A DNA stretch of 64,000 bases from Adiantum capillus-veneris (lineage: Eukaryota; Streptophyta; Polypodiopsida; Polypodiales; Pteridaceae), in assembly GCA_014529385.2 (NCBI GenBank), contig CM043942.1, positions 21,126,991 to 21,190,990 of the forward strand, in the 5' to 3' direction. This document shows positions 1 through 11,517 of this stretch, piece by piece (within the stretch, counting starts at the first letter, position 1; each line of letters opens with the position of its first letter). Both the position numbers and the translations under genes were made by a program. The notes under the pieces were generated by a model. That model was not told the DNA's origin and searched no databases. It saw only the letters and a list, made by a program, of their open reading frames with translations.

Positions 1-1040
1 GGGCCGTGAAATGTGTTCGCGTCATTACCTTCGGTATGACTAGGGAAACACTTTACAACTTTGCCGCGAAGTCAACTGGGCAACCAATCGGGAGATTTTA
101 AGGCGGCAACCTTGAAATGGACAAATGCTTGTAAATGTGCCAAGTGGCACTTTCCTGTGTACTTGCCTCATTTAGAAAAAAGGGCGCTGAATTTTAAGCT
201 GGGAGAGGCCTCATTTGCTTCCTGTCACAGGTTAAGAGCTATGGAGTGCTTTCTTTCCACTCAATGTATAGTGTGGTGCTAGGAGTGATGCCTTGCACTC
301 TACACACTGCTCTCTCTCTCTCCCCTACGTGCAGTTATGTGATGCCCCACTAGAGGCTCTTCATTTGATTGATGTACAGCTGTGTGGTTTCATGCTTTTG
401 TGCTGAGGCAAGAGCCTCCTTGAGCACGAACGGGGGTAGCTAACTGCCACTCCAAAGCAGGCACCGGTGAGGGTCATAACCTCACCGTACATGTGCTTTT
501 TCAGCGCTGCGTATGTGCTCTAACTTGACTGTTTTTCAACCATACCAACGCCAGAACCATTGGGAACAGTGCCCTACTGGCAGAGGACAGTTAGGGGACT
601 GTTTGGGGCTGAAAACAGGGCAAAAATCAGTAAATACAGCGTGCTGAATTTACTGTTTTTGGGCAGGAATCAGAGGGTATATGCCAGTGGAAGTGAGTTC
701 CAGCAGGGGATTTGGTTTCGCGCAAGTTTTGGGGTTGTTATGCTGTCTAAATTTGGCCAAACAGGTGGTATCTAGTTGGATACAGGTAAAGGATTTCCAA
801 GACTCTACGTTGTAATTTACCCTCTCAAAGTATAAAGAAATACCGAAAGGGGTGCCAATTTTGGGGCCTACAGGTTGTCGGCGTCTGCTCGGAGCATTCT
901 AGCTGCCGAGCCGTGTATGTGCTTAAGTGTTAATTCGCGTCGCAGGTTTTCTTTGCACGTTCTCTCTGTGTGTGTCTAAAGTAAAGAATTTCGGGTGAAA
1001 GCCAAAGCCTACCGCCCCACGGGCCGGTTTCATGGACACT
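1..1040 (+). repeat. LTR-like relic, family C copy 1
   Basis: No gene is visible. The stretch resembles 16880-17985 in order and wording: a 'gaggcaagagcc' block, a 'gtagctaactgc' block, a stretch about a lost 'taaatacagcgtgctgaattta' theme, then a poly(A)-like block at 831-870 (aaagaaataccgaaagggg) and an end 'ctaccgcccyayggg'. The poly(A)-like block is shared with the LTRs of the chromovirus at 47719-54462. I infer an old LTR or LTR-derived 3' end, but no partner LTR or target duplication is visible. Confidence 0.4.
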
Positions 1041-1060
1041 AATGCAATTGTACGGGAACA

Positions 1061-1204
1061 CTCTCCCAGTGCTTACACCTAGTAGACACTGGTTGTGCTC
1101 ATGTGCAATTAGAGGGTATGCAACTACTCTAAAGTGCCTGGACATGCACGTCCTGTGCACAGGCTCACAAGGGTGCCATAACACTTGATAGGCTGTCCTA
1201 AACC
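1061..1204 (-). repeat. Family B LTR relic, part 1 (interrupted)
   Basis: This piece continues at 7112-7172 and was split by the insertion of the 1205-7111 element, which duplicated AAACC. A second copy of the same sequence is intact at 7799-7969. On the minus strand the reassembled piece starts TGTTACGTGCACATC, which is like the start of the solo LTR at 45019, so it is a related LTR family. Confidence 0.55.
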
Positions 1205-2426
1205 TGTAAGGTGCAGCGGAATGAATGTTTGCGCTTTGCTCAAGATGAGTGCTCCGAACTGTGCTCAAGGTTCCTTTTGTTCTTATGGAAGGGAGAGCCT
1301 TCCGTTCTTAATGAGAGAGTGCTATGATCACAAACAAGTGAATGGACACTGTGCGTGCAAGTGTATGAGATTGAGAGATAGAGAGAGAAGAGAGATACGA
1401 CACTGTAAAACCCTCCTCCGAAGGCCCCACTCTCGTCGGCGAGAGTAGTCTACTTATGATTGCACAATCTAGTACAAACGGTATACATGAGACTGATGCA
1501 AGTCTAGGCTATGTCGGCGATGACGAGACCGAATTAAGGGCTGAAATCTGCAATCTTTCTACTGCTGTCCAAAAATTCTATGGGCTGAAATCTGCGACTA
1601 GTCCAAAAACGCTGATTCTGGGGGCTGTTCATGCAGGTCTTTGACGCTGAAAATCTGCAGGTTTAGGGCTGAAAACTGAGGTTTTTTTTGGGCTGAATCC
1701 GCTACTCTTTAGGGCTGAATTTGCAGGTACTTCATGGCTGAAAAACGTTGCACTACTGTGGCTGAAAATGTTGCAAATTTGCAAACGCTGGGGTATGCAA
1801 AAACGCTAGCTTGCTGGGTTATGCTGGCGATGATGTTGATGCAAAACGCTAGGCTTGGGAAGGTCTTGTGGCGATCTTATCCTGATGCAAAACTCAAGGC
1901 TTGGAAAAGTCCTCGCGGTGATGCTAAATGTGAAAACGCTAGGGGATGCTGATTGCTTGTGGCGATAATCTCTTTGATGAGAAAACGCTAGGGAGGGAGG
2001 TGGTCTTGCTTGGAGGGAAAGTCCACCACGGTCTTGCTTGAGAAGTTGCCTATTGAGCTTGGCTCCTGTTGCCTCTTCTGCCAAATAGTGCTAGTTTAGG
2101 TTTGCTTATATACAAACTTACTCAATTTGCCCTACCTACTTTCCAACAAAAGTCACTTACAAATAATAAGTGAAAATGTCAAAAATAGGTAAAATAGGCT
2201 AAATGCAATGGAAAATTCCCCTGAAGGATTCTGATGGGAATGCTTATGATCATGCTGTGTGCAACTAGAGGATATGCATCTATACTAAGTGATTGGGCAT
2301 GCACTGTCTACGAATAGACTCACAAAAGTGCCAGATCACTTCTAATCTAGAGTGACTGGACTGACTGAACCCTGATAATGCTGTAGCTTGTCCACGGACA
2401 CATAGGGTTGGATGTGTCACGTGACA
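1205..2426 (-). repeat. 3' LTR of the 1205-7111 element
   Basis: This 1222-bp LTR is about 95% like 5859-7111 by eye. It contains a TATA-like motif near 2105-2115 (minus strand), repeated GCGTTTT motifs and a CTCTCG/CGAGAG hairpin near 1429-1446. Its outer end on the minus strand is the palindrome TGTCACGTGACA (2415-2426). Confidence 0.9.
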
Positions 2427-3182
2427 TCCCCTCCTTTTCAAAGTGAGGTACTGGTACCGAACTGTATGGCGTCGAGGGAGATCGGCAATAGCATCCGGAA
2501 TCATGCAAGGGACTCTTCGCCGGCCCACTTTGATGTGTGGGTCGAGCGGTACTTGAACTTCATAAAGGTCTGCAACTCTTGCTTCTTTGGGCCGTGCCGA
2601 AAGCGACACAAAGTCTTTTGAGTTTCCTTCGATGCTTCAACTTCGTCTAGAGTCATGCTTCTTTCTTCTTCAAGAATCTCCGTGGCTAAAAATTCCTGAA
2701 ACCATTTCCAACACAAAACCATGAACATACCTATTCCATGTAAAGTGACTGTAAAAAATATTGTCTTCTCTAAAAGACTGTGTATGCAATGTAGATGAAC
2801 ATAGAGACAGAGTGACAACCCGTTCATCAAATACATGCAAACAATGAGATCGAATCTTTCTCTTTGGATCTAGAGCAATCGACTGTGGCAATTCACAACG
2901 GAAATGCACATGCTTGATGCTCATACTTTCATGTGCTCTTTCTACAAATGTGTCATGCCAAGGAAGAGACATGGAATGTGACTTCCTTGAATGCATACTT
3001 TTTAGCTTTTCATGAACAATTCGCATATATCCGTGCTCATCCATGAGTGAAACGTGCTCAACGTACAATATGTCATGCCTAAGAAAAGGGATCACAGAAA
3101 GACGCTGACTAAAATACAGGAAACGATCACGAATGAAACACTAGTACAATGCGTGCGTATCAATCATGCGAACACATAATAC
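2427..3182 (-). pseudogene. ORF3 of family A element, unknown function, frameshifted
   Basis: This lies between the acidic tail and the purine tract, where RT and integrase would sit in a normal element. Readable segments are 2670-3095 and 2501-2836. They match, in order, the ORF at 11518-12300 and the C-terminal part of 25500-26364. Recurring motifs are IRDRFLYFSQ, VIPFPRHDILYVEHVS, HEKLKSMHSRKS and KWFQEFSAME. It is rich in His, Arg, Phe and Met with no membrane segment I would trust. I do not recognise a family. It has frameshifts in this copy. Confidence 0.6.
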
Positions 3183-3941
3183 TTAGTGTGAGGGTTCGTT
3201 GGACCTAGGCTTGAGAGCCAAGATCGCTTCTTCCTGAGGGGGTTCTTTGGACCTCGACTCGAGAGCCAAGATCGATCCTTCGTGATTGATCGAATCTGCA
3301 ACGAGGTTAGCTTTGCTAGAAAAAGCATCCACTAACACATCATCCTTATGAACAATCACATCATCTTCATGAAAATCCTCATCTTGATCATACAAATCAT
3401 CAGGCTCATCATTATCATCCAAATCATCATGCTCATCATTGTCAATCAAATTATTATCATGCTTCTCATAATCATGCAAATCCTGTGTGTCATGCTTTGG
3501 AGAAAAAGAGACTGAGAGAGTCTCCTTCTCTTGAATCCTTTCAATCTTGTCTTGCATATTAGCAATGAGAGAGGGAGAATGAAAAATGTCCTCTCCACGA
3601 ATGACGATGGGAGAATCACTTTTGACATAGAGAGTGAAAGTGTTGGCCTCCCAATCAATGAGAGGGTTAAGATCACGAAACCATCGAATGCCCAAAATCA
3701 TATCACATCCTGAGAGAGGAGAGACACAAAATCTTCTAGTGAAGGCAGCTTGTTGTTGAATTGTAAACAAAACACCAAGACACTCCTGCGTGATGAGAGA
3801 GTCCATACCGGAAACAAAGCCAAAGACCTCGAGAGGAGATTTTTGACTAACTTCTAGGCGGGCTCTCTCAACAAGAGATGGACTGATCACACAATGCATA
3901 CTACCTGGGTCAAACAATATGACAAAACGTTGCCCCGACAC
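3183..3941 (-). pseudogene. Retropepsin-like domain plus acidic tail (family A)
   Basis: The first ~120 residues look like a retroviral-type aspartic protease: an ILFDPGS motif followed by CVIS, a middle stretch of beta-strand-like sequence, and CDMILGIRWFRDLNP, which matches the usual 'C.vILGmdWL...p' block of Ty3/gypsy proteases. The active-site triad reads D-P-G where D-S/T-G is usual, so activity is doubtful. The rest is a strongly acidic Asp/His tail with repeated HDDL and DNDE units, then ILALESRSKEPPQE-type repeats. It overlaps the Gag ORF at 3887-3941 in another frame, so a frameshift or a lesion separates them. It lies upstream of ORF3. Confidence 0.75.
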
Positions 3942-5434
3942 CTGAGCATAACATTAATGAGAGAATCATCAATGGGAGGGTCAAGAGAAACTTTGGGCAC
4001 ACTCGTGTTATCATTAATTGCATTGACGCAGGAAGTGGGTTCTGTGGATTCTTTAGATTCATTCGATTCAAGCTTAGGACGTGTTCTTTTTATGTGACCC
4101 TTAATGTGACAATGAAAACAACGACCTTCCTTAGAATAAGTGCTTTGCTCTTCCGACGTGATGTATCCTCCTACAATTCCTTGTGCTACCTTTTCATCTC
4201 GAGTAAACTTAGGTTTAGCAATTGTGTTAGCCTTACCCTTAGGTTCATTGGAAGAATTCTTTTCTGAGAGATTATTGGAAGATTGGTTAGAATAGTTACC
4301 GTTCTTACCATTCTTACCGTTCTTACTGTTCTGAGGGTTCTGAGAAGTCTGCGAGGTACTTGTGGAAGTCTTGTTCTCCTTAGGTTTTCCCTTGTTGTGC
4401 TTCATCTCCTGTGCGAGAGCAAACGCTACCGCCTTGTTGAGATCGATTGGATCGAGCACCTTGACATCGTAATTGATATACTCGTCCAATCCGTAAAGGA
4501 ATGCCTCTTTGCGTTCATCATCCGATTTGCGTAATTGGGTATCTAGTTGCAAAACACGATTAGAAAAAGACATAATCGGCATACCATTTTGCTTGAGAGC
4601 GTGCCAATCGTCCTTAACCACGCCTTGAGCTTGTCTTGGAAATCAGCCCAATTGAAGGAAAGGGGCGTGAATTCGTTGGCTTCCTCGAGGTGCGCGGCTA
4701 ACTGTGCCTCTTGCCATGCGTGGTACCAATTGATGGCATCACCGGCAAGGTACATGGCTGCCGTCAAAACTTTGCTATTTCCTGTCTTCTTAGTTGTCCC
4801 AAAATAAGCATTAAATTGATGCAACCAAGAATGAATAACCGTAGCATCCATCTTACCATCGTACTTACTGAAAGTCAACTTCTCTGTGATTGGATGGTTG
4901 GAATCCGTATCGTGGCTTGCGCCACTTGACGAAATCCCACGATCTTTGACTGGTTCGGACTTCGAGGCAAGTACTTGTGGAACCAATTCTTGAGCGCGTA
5001 GTTCTCTTTGAGCCTCATGCTCGATCTCCAAGGCCACTCTTTGAGCTTCACGCTCGGCCTCCAAGGCCGCTCTTTGAGCGTCACGCTCCTCCTTTCTTTG
5101 TGCTTTTCTTTCTTCTCGTTCATCGCGCTCGCGTTCTAAAGCAATGCGATTTGCTTCTTGTTGTGCCAACGCAATTCGGTTCGCTTCTTGTTGTTGGGCC
5201 ATCATGTTCATGCGAGTCTCTTCTTGTTTGGCCATCATGTCCATCATCTGCTTGACATTGCCTCCATAGGGTTTGGTACACTTTGTGGCGTAGATGGCGA
5301 AGGGGGAGGGTCGGAAAAATCTCTTGGTGGGGAAAATTCTTCGTCGCCTCTCTCATGCTCATCACCTGTATGCGAAGTATCCATTCCGCTTCGGGTGATG
5401 ACCATACACTATGATCTTTGGTTCTTAAGTTCAC
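3887..5434 (-). pseudogene. Gag of family A element (coiled coil, gag domain, zinc knuckle)
   Basis: Gag packages the element RNA into particles. The N-terminus (about 5270-5405) starts near an ITRSGMDTS motif shared with the copies at 10781 and 23537. A long Gln/Glu/Arg/Ala-rich coiled coil follows (about 4970-5247), then a gag capsid region with FSKYDGKMDATVIHSWLHQF and AINWYHAW (about 4630-4870). A frameshift at about 4600 moves the frame to 3887-4621, which carries an Asn/Ser-rich linker and a zinc knuckle CFHCHIKGHIKR whose last Cys is Arg. A further frame break separates the N-terminus from the coiled coil at about 5250. So this is one Gag in three frames, no longer translatable as a unit. 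Confidence 0.82.
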
Positions 5435-5840
5435 GAGGAACTTGGGTTCTTGAGGGTCTTGGGTTCTTGGGTTCTTGAGGGTCTTGAATTCTTGAGGTTC
5501 TTGAGGTTTTCTTTCGCTCGCAAACCGTGTTTGAGAAGGATCTTCTCTTCACTCAAGTTCTACTCCTTTCCGCGGGCGCACCCCTTGGCGGCATTGTGTT
5601 CACACCAAGGTTGCTTTTTCCCACCTCACGTCGATTGGCCGTCCGCTAAGTGCACGGTCTGCTCTCAATGAGTGAAAAGAGGCAGAAGGGGAGGCTGGAC
5701 AAGCCCTTCTTTCCTGGGATTCCTGTCACTCTTCAAAAACACGATTAGGAATCGACACGCCCAAGCGAACTTGGGTTCGTGCGACCTCAACAAGCAAAAA
5801 AAATTCTTGTGGTTCTTTCCTTGAGTGATACAGAACACTG

Positions 5841-5857
5841 CCAAAGCTCTGATACCA
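5841..5857 (-). other. Primer binding site (Met tRNA type)
   Basis: On the minus strand this reads TGGTATCAGAGCTTTGG. It sits one base inside the 5' LTR end at 5859. The first 12 bases are the usual Met-tRNA primer site of plant LTR elements. Confidence 0.85.
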
Positions 5858-5858
5858 A

Positions 5859-7111
5859 TGTAAGGTGCAACGTAATGAATGTTTGCGCTTTGCTCAAGAT
5901 GAGTGCTCCGAACTGTGCTCAAGGTTCCTTTTGTTCTTATGGAAGGGAGAGCCTTCCGTTCTTAATGAGAGAGTGCTATGATCTCAAACAAGTGAATGGA
6001 CACTGTGCGTGCAAGTGTATGAGATTGAGAGATAGAGAGAGAAGAGAGATATGACACCAGAGACGTTGTAAAACCCTCCTCCGAAGGCCCCACTCTCGTC
6101 GGCGAGAGTGGTCTACTTATGATTGCACAATCTGGTACAAACGGTATGCATGAGACTGATGCAAGTCTAGGCTATGTCGGCGATGACGAGACCGACCTAA
6201 GGGCGAAAATCTGCGATCTTTCTACTGTTGTCCAAAAATGCTATGGGTTGAAATTTGCGACTAGTCCAAAAATGCTGATTCTGGGGGCTGTTCGTGTAGG
6301 TCTTTGACACTGAAAATCTGCAGGTTTAGGGTTGAAAATTGAGGTTCTTAAAAGCTGAAAACTGAGGTTTCTTCCGGGCTGAATCTGCTACTCTTTAGGG
6401 CTGAATTTGCAGGTACTTCATGGCTGAAAAACGTTGCACTGCTGTGGCTGAAAACACTGCAAATCTGCAAATGCTGGGTATGCAAAAACGCTAGCTTGCT
6501 GGGTTCTGCTGGCGATGATGCTGATGCAAAACGCTAGGCTTGGGAAGGTCCTGTGGCGATGGTATCCTGATGCAAAAAGCTAGGCTTCGGAAAGTCCTCG
6601 CGGTGATGCTGAATGTGAAAACGCTAGGGGATGCTGCTTGCTTCTGGCGATAATCTCCTTGATGAGAAAACGCTAGGGAGAGAGGTGGTCTTGCTTGGAG
6701 GGAAAGTCCACCACGGTCTTGCTTGAGAAGTTGCTTGTTGAGCTTGGCTCCTGTTGCCTCTTCTGCCAAATAGTGCTAGTCTAGGTTTGCTTATATACAA
6801 ACTTACTCAATTTGCCCTACCTACTTTCCAACAAAAGTCACTCAAAAATAATAAGTGAAAATGTCAACAATAGGTAAAATAGGCTAAATGCACTGGAAAA
6901 TTTCCCTGAAGGATTCTGATGGGAATGCTTCTGATCATGCTGTGTGCAACCAGAGGATATGCATCTACAGTAAGTGACTGGGCATGCATGGTCTACGAAT
7001 AGACTCACAAAAGTGCCAGATCACTTCTAATCTAGACTGACTGGACTGACTGAACCCTGATCATGCTGTAGCTTGTCCACGGACACATAGGGTTGGATGT
7101 GTCATGTGACA
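5859..7111 (-). repeat. 5' LTR of the 1205-7111 element
   Basis: This 1253-bp LTR carries the element's promoter: a TATA-like GTATATAAGC on the minus strand near 6787-6797, followed by the GCGTTTT-rich transcribed leader. Its start reads TGTCACATGACA, a one-base change from the family palindrome TGTCACGTGACA. Confidence 0.9.
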
Positions 7112-7172
7112 AAACCTTGGAGATACGAGTTAGCTTGTCCACATGCACATAGGGTTAGATGTGCACGTAACA
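7112..7172 (-). repeat. Family B LTR relic, part 2
   Basis: This continues 1061-1204 across the nested element. Its minus-strand start TGTTACGTGCACATC marks the LTR end. Confidence 0.55.
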
Positions 7173-7798
7173 CGAACATCCTTCTTGTCTATTGATAGTG
7201 AGGTATTTGATTTAGCTTGCACAAATGCTGATACAATGGTCCCAGATGCTGAGATGTTGATGGGAACTTGTGGTAGATGCTTGGATCTTCAAGGCTAAAG
7301 GCTGAGAATTGAAAATGCTAGTGGAGATGATCAGGATTTGCAATGGAATTGATGAGGGAAGGGCTGATATTTACCGTGGATGGTGAGGACTGAATTCTGC
7401 AAGGAGACTGATCTGATATCAAAACGATAGGGCAACTCTTAGGCTGATGGCTGAAGATGGAATCGTTCTGGTGACTGAGGGTAAAAACGCCACGCTACTG
7501 ATGTATCCAGAAACGTTGGGCGAGAGGAAACACCAGGAGTGCTGAAAAATGCTAAGGGTACTGAGGGCCTATCGAGGGTACTGTTGCCCTTATTCTGGCT
7601 ATTGAGTTGTGTTCTAAAATGGTGACCTTGCGGGTCACATTTATAGCATAGATGTTGGGTCGAGCAGGATCTAGCATGAGACCCAAGGACTTGGAAATGC
7701 TAGATAAACTGTCACTTAATAATAAGTTAAAAGCCAATAATTAGAGGTGCTTCACATGCTAGACTACCTGGGCCTAAAACTAGGGACTAGAAGTGACC
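7173..7798. other. No gene; degraded repeat DNA
   Basis: Short 'gctgaaaatgct' and 'aaaacgct' words similar to family A LTR interiors occur here. I see no ORF or intact element. Confidence 0.4.
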
Positions 7799-7969
7799 AC
7801 TCCCCAGTGCCTACACCTAGTAGACAGTGGCGGTGATCCTGTGCAATTAGAGGGTATGGAACTATGCCTAGGCTCACAAGTGTGCCAAAACATTTCCTAG
7901 GCTGTCCTAAACCCTAGAAGTAGAAGTTAACTTGTCCACATGCACACAGTGTTAGATGTGTGCGTGACA
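7799..7969 (-). repeat. Family B LTR relic, second copy
   Basis: This is an unbroken copy of the sequence split between 1061-1204 and 7112-7172, with about 80% similarity by eye. It ends with a family-type TGTCACG on the minus strand. Confidence 0.55.
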
Positions 7970-9001
7970 AAAATGTACAAAGATTGACACGTTAGCAATT
8001 GGGCCGTGTGGGCTCGCGGGGACTGCTTGCTCATGATTGAAAACCTGCAATTTTCCCCCCTTATCTCAATTCACTTCATGATTGCTGTGTGAATGTAGAA
8101 TGCAGTCCCGCTTCTCTTCCCTCTTGTATTTGAGCTTGTAAGGGTGTGAATTAGGTTTTTCCTTCTTCAAAACGGTGTGCGGCTTTCAATATGAGAGCTC
8201 TAAAATCTCAGCAAAATCGGGATGAGGGCATATTGAAGGAAGAAGCTTAACTATGCAATCAGAGGCGAAGCTACAAGATTCCATGAATAAGGTTGCGATT
8301 TTGAATGGGTTATGTGCTTTTGTGTGAGTTGAGCATTGATGGTTGAATTTCAAGTGTTTTACATTGTTCTTCAAAGTAAATCTGGTTCGTGAGTTGGTGA
8401 TCCTCTTATCACGAACTCGCATTTCACAAGCAGAAATACGAAGAGGGTTTGTGATTTCCCTGTTACAAACGCTCTAAGATTTTGAACCATCTTCGGGAAG
8501 AGGGTTGGTGAACAACATAAACACTTGTTACAAAGTGTTTGTGACCTCTCATCATGAACTCTCACAACTAGAGGTTTTGCACCTTCTTGGCTAGACATCA
8601 ATTTTCCTGACAATGCATTGTGCTCGTTTGCAAGAGGCTAGTGTGTCATGATTGATAGACCACTCTGTAGAGATTTGCTCAAGGGATTTACGGGACTATA
8701 ATAGCAAAAGATTTGTAACTCTCATGACCACATCCATGGCCTCCTAGCGATTTATAGATCAAGTATAGTATTATGCGTGAGGAGGCCGCTCTAGTCAAGA
8801 TATACAACCGCTTTCCCATACACTGAAACATATAGATATGAGTATATCACATCAAGAATTTTGCTAGCTTTTCTAGATGCTACTTCACAGTTGTATTTTC
8901 ATTCCCAGATTAGTTCTTTTTTGAATGCATTCTATGATGCGAGACTAGCAATAATTTTTATGGTCTCTTAAGCCAATCTCCGTAAGGGGGCCTTCTCCTT
9001 A
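7970..9001. other. No recognisable feature
   Basis: Single-copy-looking sequence of average composition. It may be part of an upstream intron or the 5' flank of the oxidoreductase gene. A donor-like 'cttgtaagg' near 8135 has no supported exon. Confidence 0.4.
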
Positions 9002-9006
9002 CTTTA

Positions 9007-10285
9007 TGTCACATGACACATCCAACCCTATGTGTCTGTGGACAAGCTACAGCATAGCCAGGGTTCAGTCAGTCCAGTCAGTCTAGATTAGAAGTGATCT
9101 GGCACTTTTGTGAGTCTATTCGTAGACCGTGCATGCCTAGTCACTTAGTGTAGATGCATATCCTCTGGTTCCACACAGCATGATCATAAGCATTCCCATC
9201 AGAATCCATCAGAATCAGTCAGGGGAATGTTCCGATGCATTTAGCCTATTTTCGCTATTTTTGACATTTTTCACTTATTATTTTTAAGTGACTTTTGTTG
9301 GAAAGTAGGTAGGGCAAATTGGGTAAGTTAATATATAAGCAAACCCAAGTTAGCACTCAATGGCAGAAGAGGCAACAGGAGCTCCACGCTCAACAGGCAA
9401 CTTCTCAGCAGAACCCCCCGGGCAGAAGACTTAGCGTTTTCAGCCAAGGACAGCCAGTGTTTTTCTCCATTGCAGATCAGCCCCAGCGTTTTGCATTGCA
9501 GATCAACCCGGCGACAGCTAGACACAGTAGATCAGCCTAGCGTTTTGCATTTTCAGAATTCGGGTGATAGAAGGACCAAAATTCAGCCCTAGCATTTTTG
9601 GTTGCAGATCAGCCACGGTGTTTTGCACCTTTATCGTGACGGAAAGTCAAGGAACATTAGCGTTTTCAGTTTTCAGCAGTTAGCACCCGCAGATCAAGTC
9701 CCGAACCTCGCAGATCTCACCTTCCCGCAATAGTTCCTTGCCGCACGGTCAGTTTCCGCAAGGTTTACAGTTTCAGCCCAGAAAACGTAGATTTCAGCAT
9801 CTGCGTTTTCAGCGCGTCGTCGTCGCATCGTCACCATCGACATAGAGTCAGAATTCAGCAGATAGAAGATTTGCAGATTTCAGCCTATAGCGTTTTTGGA
9901 CAGCAGTAGAAAGATTCCAGATTTCAGCCCTAGTGTCGACTTCGTCATCACCGTCGTCATCATCGACATAGCCTAGACTTGCATCAATTACATGCATCAC
10001 CATTGTACCAGATTGTGCAATCAATAGTAGACCATTCTCGCCAACGAGAGTGGGGCCTTCGGAGGAGAGTTTTACAACGTTTTTGGTGTCGTATCTCTCT
10101 TCTCTCTCTATCTCTCAGTCTCATACACTTGCACGCATAGTGTCCATTCACTCTGTTTGTGATCATAGCACTCTCTCATTAAGAACGGAAGGCTGCACCT
10201 TCCATAAGAACCAAAGGAACCTTGAGCACAGTTCGGAGCACTCATCTTGAGCAAAGCGCAAACAATCATTCCGCTGCACCTAACA
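9007..10285 (+). repeat. 5' LTR (1279 bp)
   Basis: Starts TGTCACATGACA and ends CTGCACCTAACA. It is very similar to 12312-13582, so the insertion is fairly young. Confidence 0.93.
9331..9339 (+). promoter_or_regulatory. TATA box of family A LTR
   Basis: 'atatataag' lies about 320 bp into the LTR and is conserved at the same place in the copies near 12627, 21077, 26635 and 45325. Transcription would start roughly 25-35 bp downstream, just before the 'ggcagaagaggca' block. Confidence 0.6.
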
Positions 10286-10286
10286 T

Positions 10287-10302
10287 CGGTATCAGAGCTT
10301 TG
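10287..10302 (+). other. Primer binding site
   Basis: 'cggtatcagagctttg' directly follows the 5' LTR. It has one mismatch to the Met-tRNA-type site (C for the first T/G step). Confidence 0.8.
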
Positions 10303-10780
10303 GCAGTGTTCTGTATAACTCAAGGAAAGAACCACAAGAACCACATAATTTTTTTTTGCTTGTTGAGGTCGTACGAACCCCAGTTCGCTTAGGCGTGTCG
10401 ATTCCTAATTGTGTTTTTGAAGAGTGACAGGAATCCCAGGAAAGAAGGGCTTGTCCAGCCTCCCCTTGTGTCTCTTTTTACTCATTGAGAGCGGACCGTG
10501 CACTTAGCGGCCGGCCAATCGATGTGAGGTGGGAAAAAGCAACCTTGGTGTGAGCGCAAGGCCGTCAAGGGGTGTGCCCGCGGAAAGGAGTAGAACTCGG
10601 GTGAAGAGAAGATCCTTCTCAAACACGGTTTGCAAGCGAAAGAAAACCCTCAAGAACCTCAAGAAACTCAAGAACCCAAGTTCCTCGTGAACTTAAGAAC
10701 CCAAGACCCTCAAGAACCCAAGTTCCTCGTGAACTTAAGACCCAAGACCCCAAGAACCCACAAGAACCCACGACTTCAGA

Positions 10781-10934
10781 ATGATCATCACTCGAAGCGG
10801 AATGGATACTTCGCTTGGAGGTGATGAGCATGAGAGAGGCAAAGAAGAATTTTCCCGACCAGGAGGTTTTTCTGACCCTCATCCTTCCCCATGTACGTCA
10901 AAGATTGCACTAACTCCTATGGAGGCTTTAGACT
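10781..10934 (+). pseudogene. Gag N-terminal fragment (family A)
   Basis: The ORF opens with MIITRSGMDTSLGGDE, matching the fragment at 23537, and stops at TAG (10932-10934) after ALTPMEA. The following coiled-coil remnant (to about 11030) is out of frame. It is the start of Gag cut short by a stop and a deletion. Confidence 0.7.
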
Positions 10935-11028
10935 AGATGCTTATGAAAAGGAATTTGGAACGCGAAGCAAGAAATGCAGAAAGAAGAGCAAAAATGGAGC
11001 GTAGACACCAAAAAGAATTGCAGCCGCT

Positions 11029-11475
11029 GTGAAAGGAAAGAGCGACCAACACGTGAAAGAGTTCTTGCGACTCGTTTCTCAAGCTCAGGCACAGATACAA
11101 GAGACTCGGGAAAAGGAGACTCTCTCAGTCTCTTCTTCTCCAAAGCAAGATACACAGGATTTGCATGATTATGAGAAGCATGATGAATTGAATGACAATG
11201 ATTTGCGTGATGATTTGATTGATGATGATAAACATGATGATTTGATTGACAATGATAAGCATGATGATTTGGATGATAAAGACAAGCATGATGATTTGCA
11301 TGATCAAGATGTGATTTCTCACAAGCATGATGAGTTGCATGAAGATGACGTGATTGTTCACAAAGATGATGAGTTAGTTGATGCTTTTTCTAGCGAAACT
11401 AACTTCGTTGCAGATTCGATCAATCACGAAGGATCGATCTTGGCTCTCGAGCCTAGGTCAAAAGAACCCCCTTAG
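11029..11475 (+). pseudogene. Acidic tail ORF (family A)
   Basis: 148 codons. The first ~35 residues carry the end of a Gln/Glu coiled coil. Then come about 12 Asp/His-rich units of the form DKHDDL or DLIDDD, the HKHDELHEDDVIVHKDDELVD block and ILALEPRSKEPP. The acidic repeats are built from GATGAT/AAGCATGAT units and differ in number between copies, so they probably expand by slippage. The function is unknown; a charged linker or RNA-mimic is speculation. Confidence 0.6.
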
Positions 11476-11517
11476 AAAGAACCCACTCAGGAAGAACCCC
11501 TTCAGGAAGAACCGATC

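Larger units (their letters stand above)
1205..7111 (-). mobile_element. Intact LTR retroelement, family A (gag-PR, no pol)
   Basis: This is a complete element of 5907 bp read on the minus strand. The 5' LTR is 5859-7111 and the 3' LTR 1205-2426, each ending TG...CA. The 5-bp target duplication AAACC is perfect (1200-1204 and 7112-7116). The primer site at 5841-5857 is complementary to the 3' end of a methionine tRNA (sense TGGTATCAGAGCTTTGG). A purine tract borders the 3' LTR at 2427-2440. The interior encodes coiled-coil Gag, a retropepsin-like domain, an acidic tail and an unrecognised ORF. No reverse transcriptase, RNase H or integrase is present, so the element must be mobilised in trans. 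Frameshifts suggest it is now dead. The order of domains resembles Ty3/gypsy, but without pol this cannot be proven. Confidence 0.92.

Noticed and set aside
8080-8140. Possible upstream exon ending at 'cttgtaagg'
   Set aside because: It would end in phase 2, while the exon at 13736 starts in phase 0; no other support.
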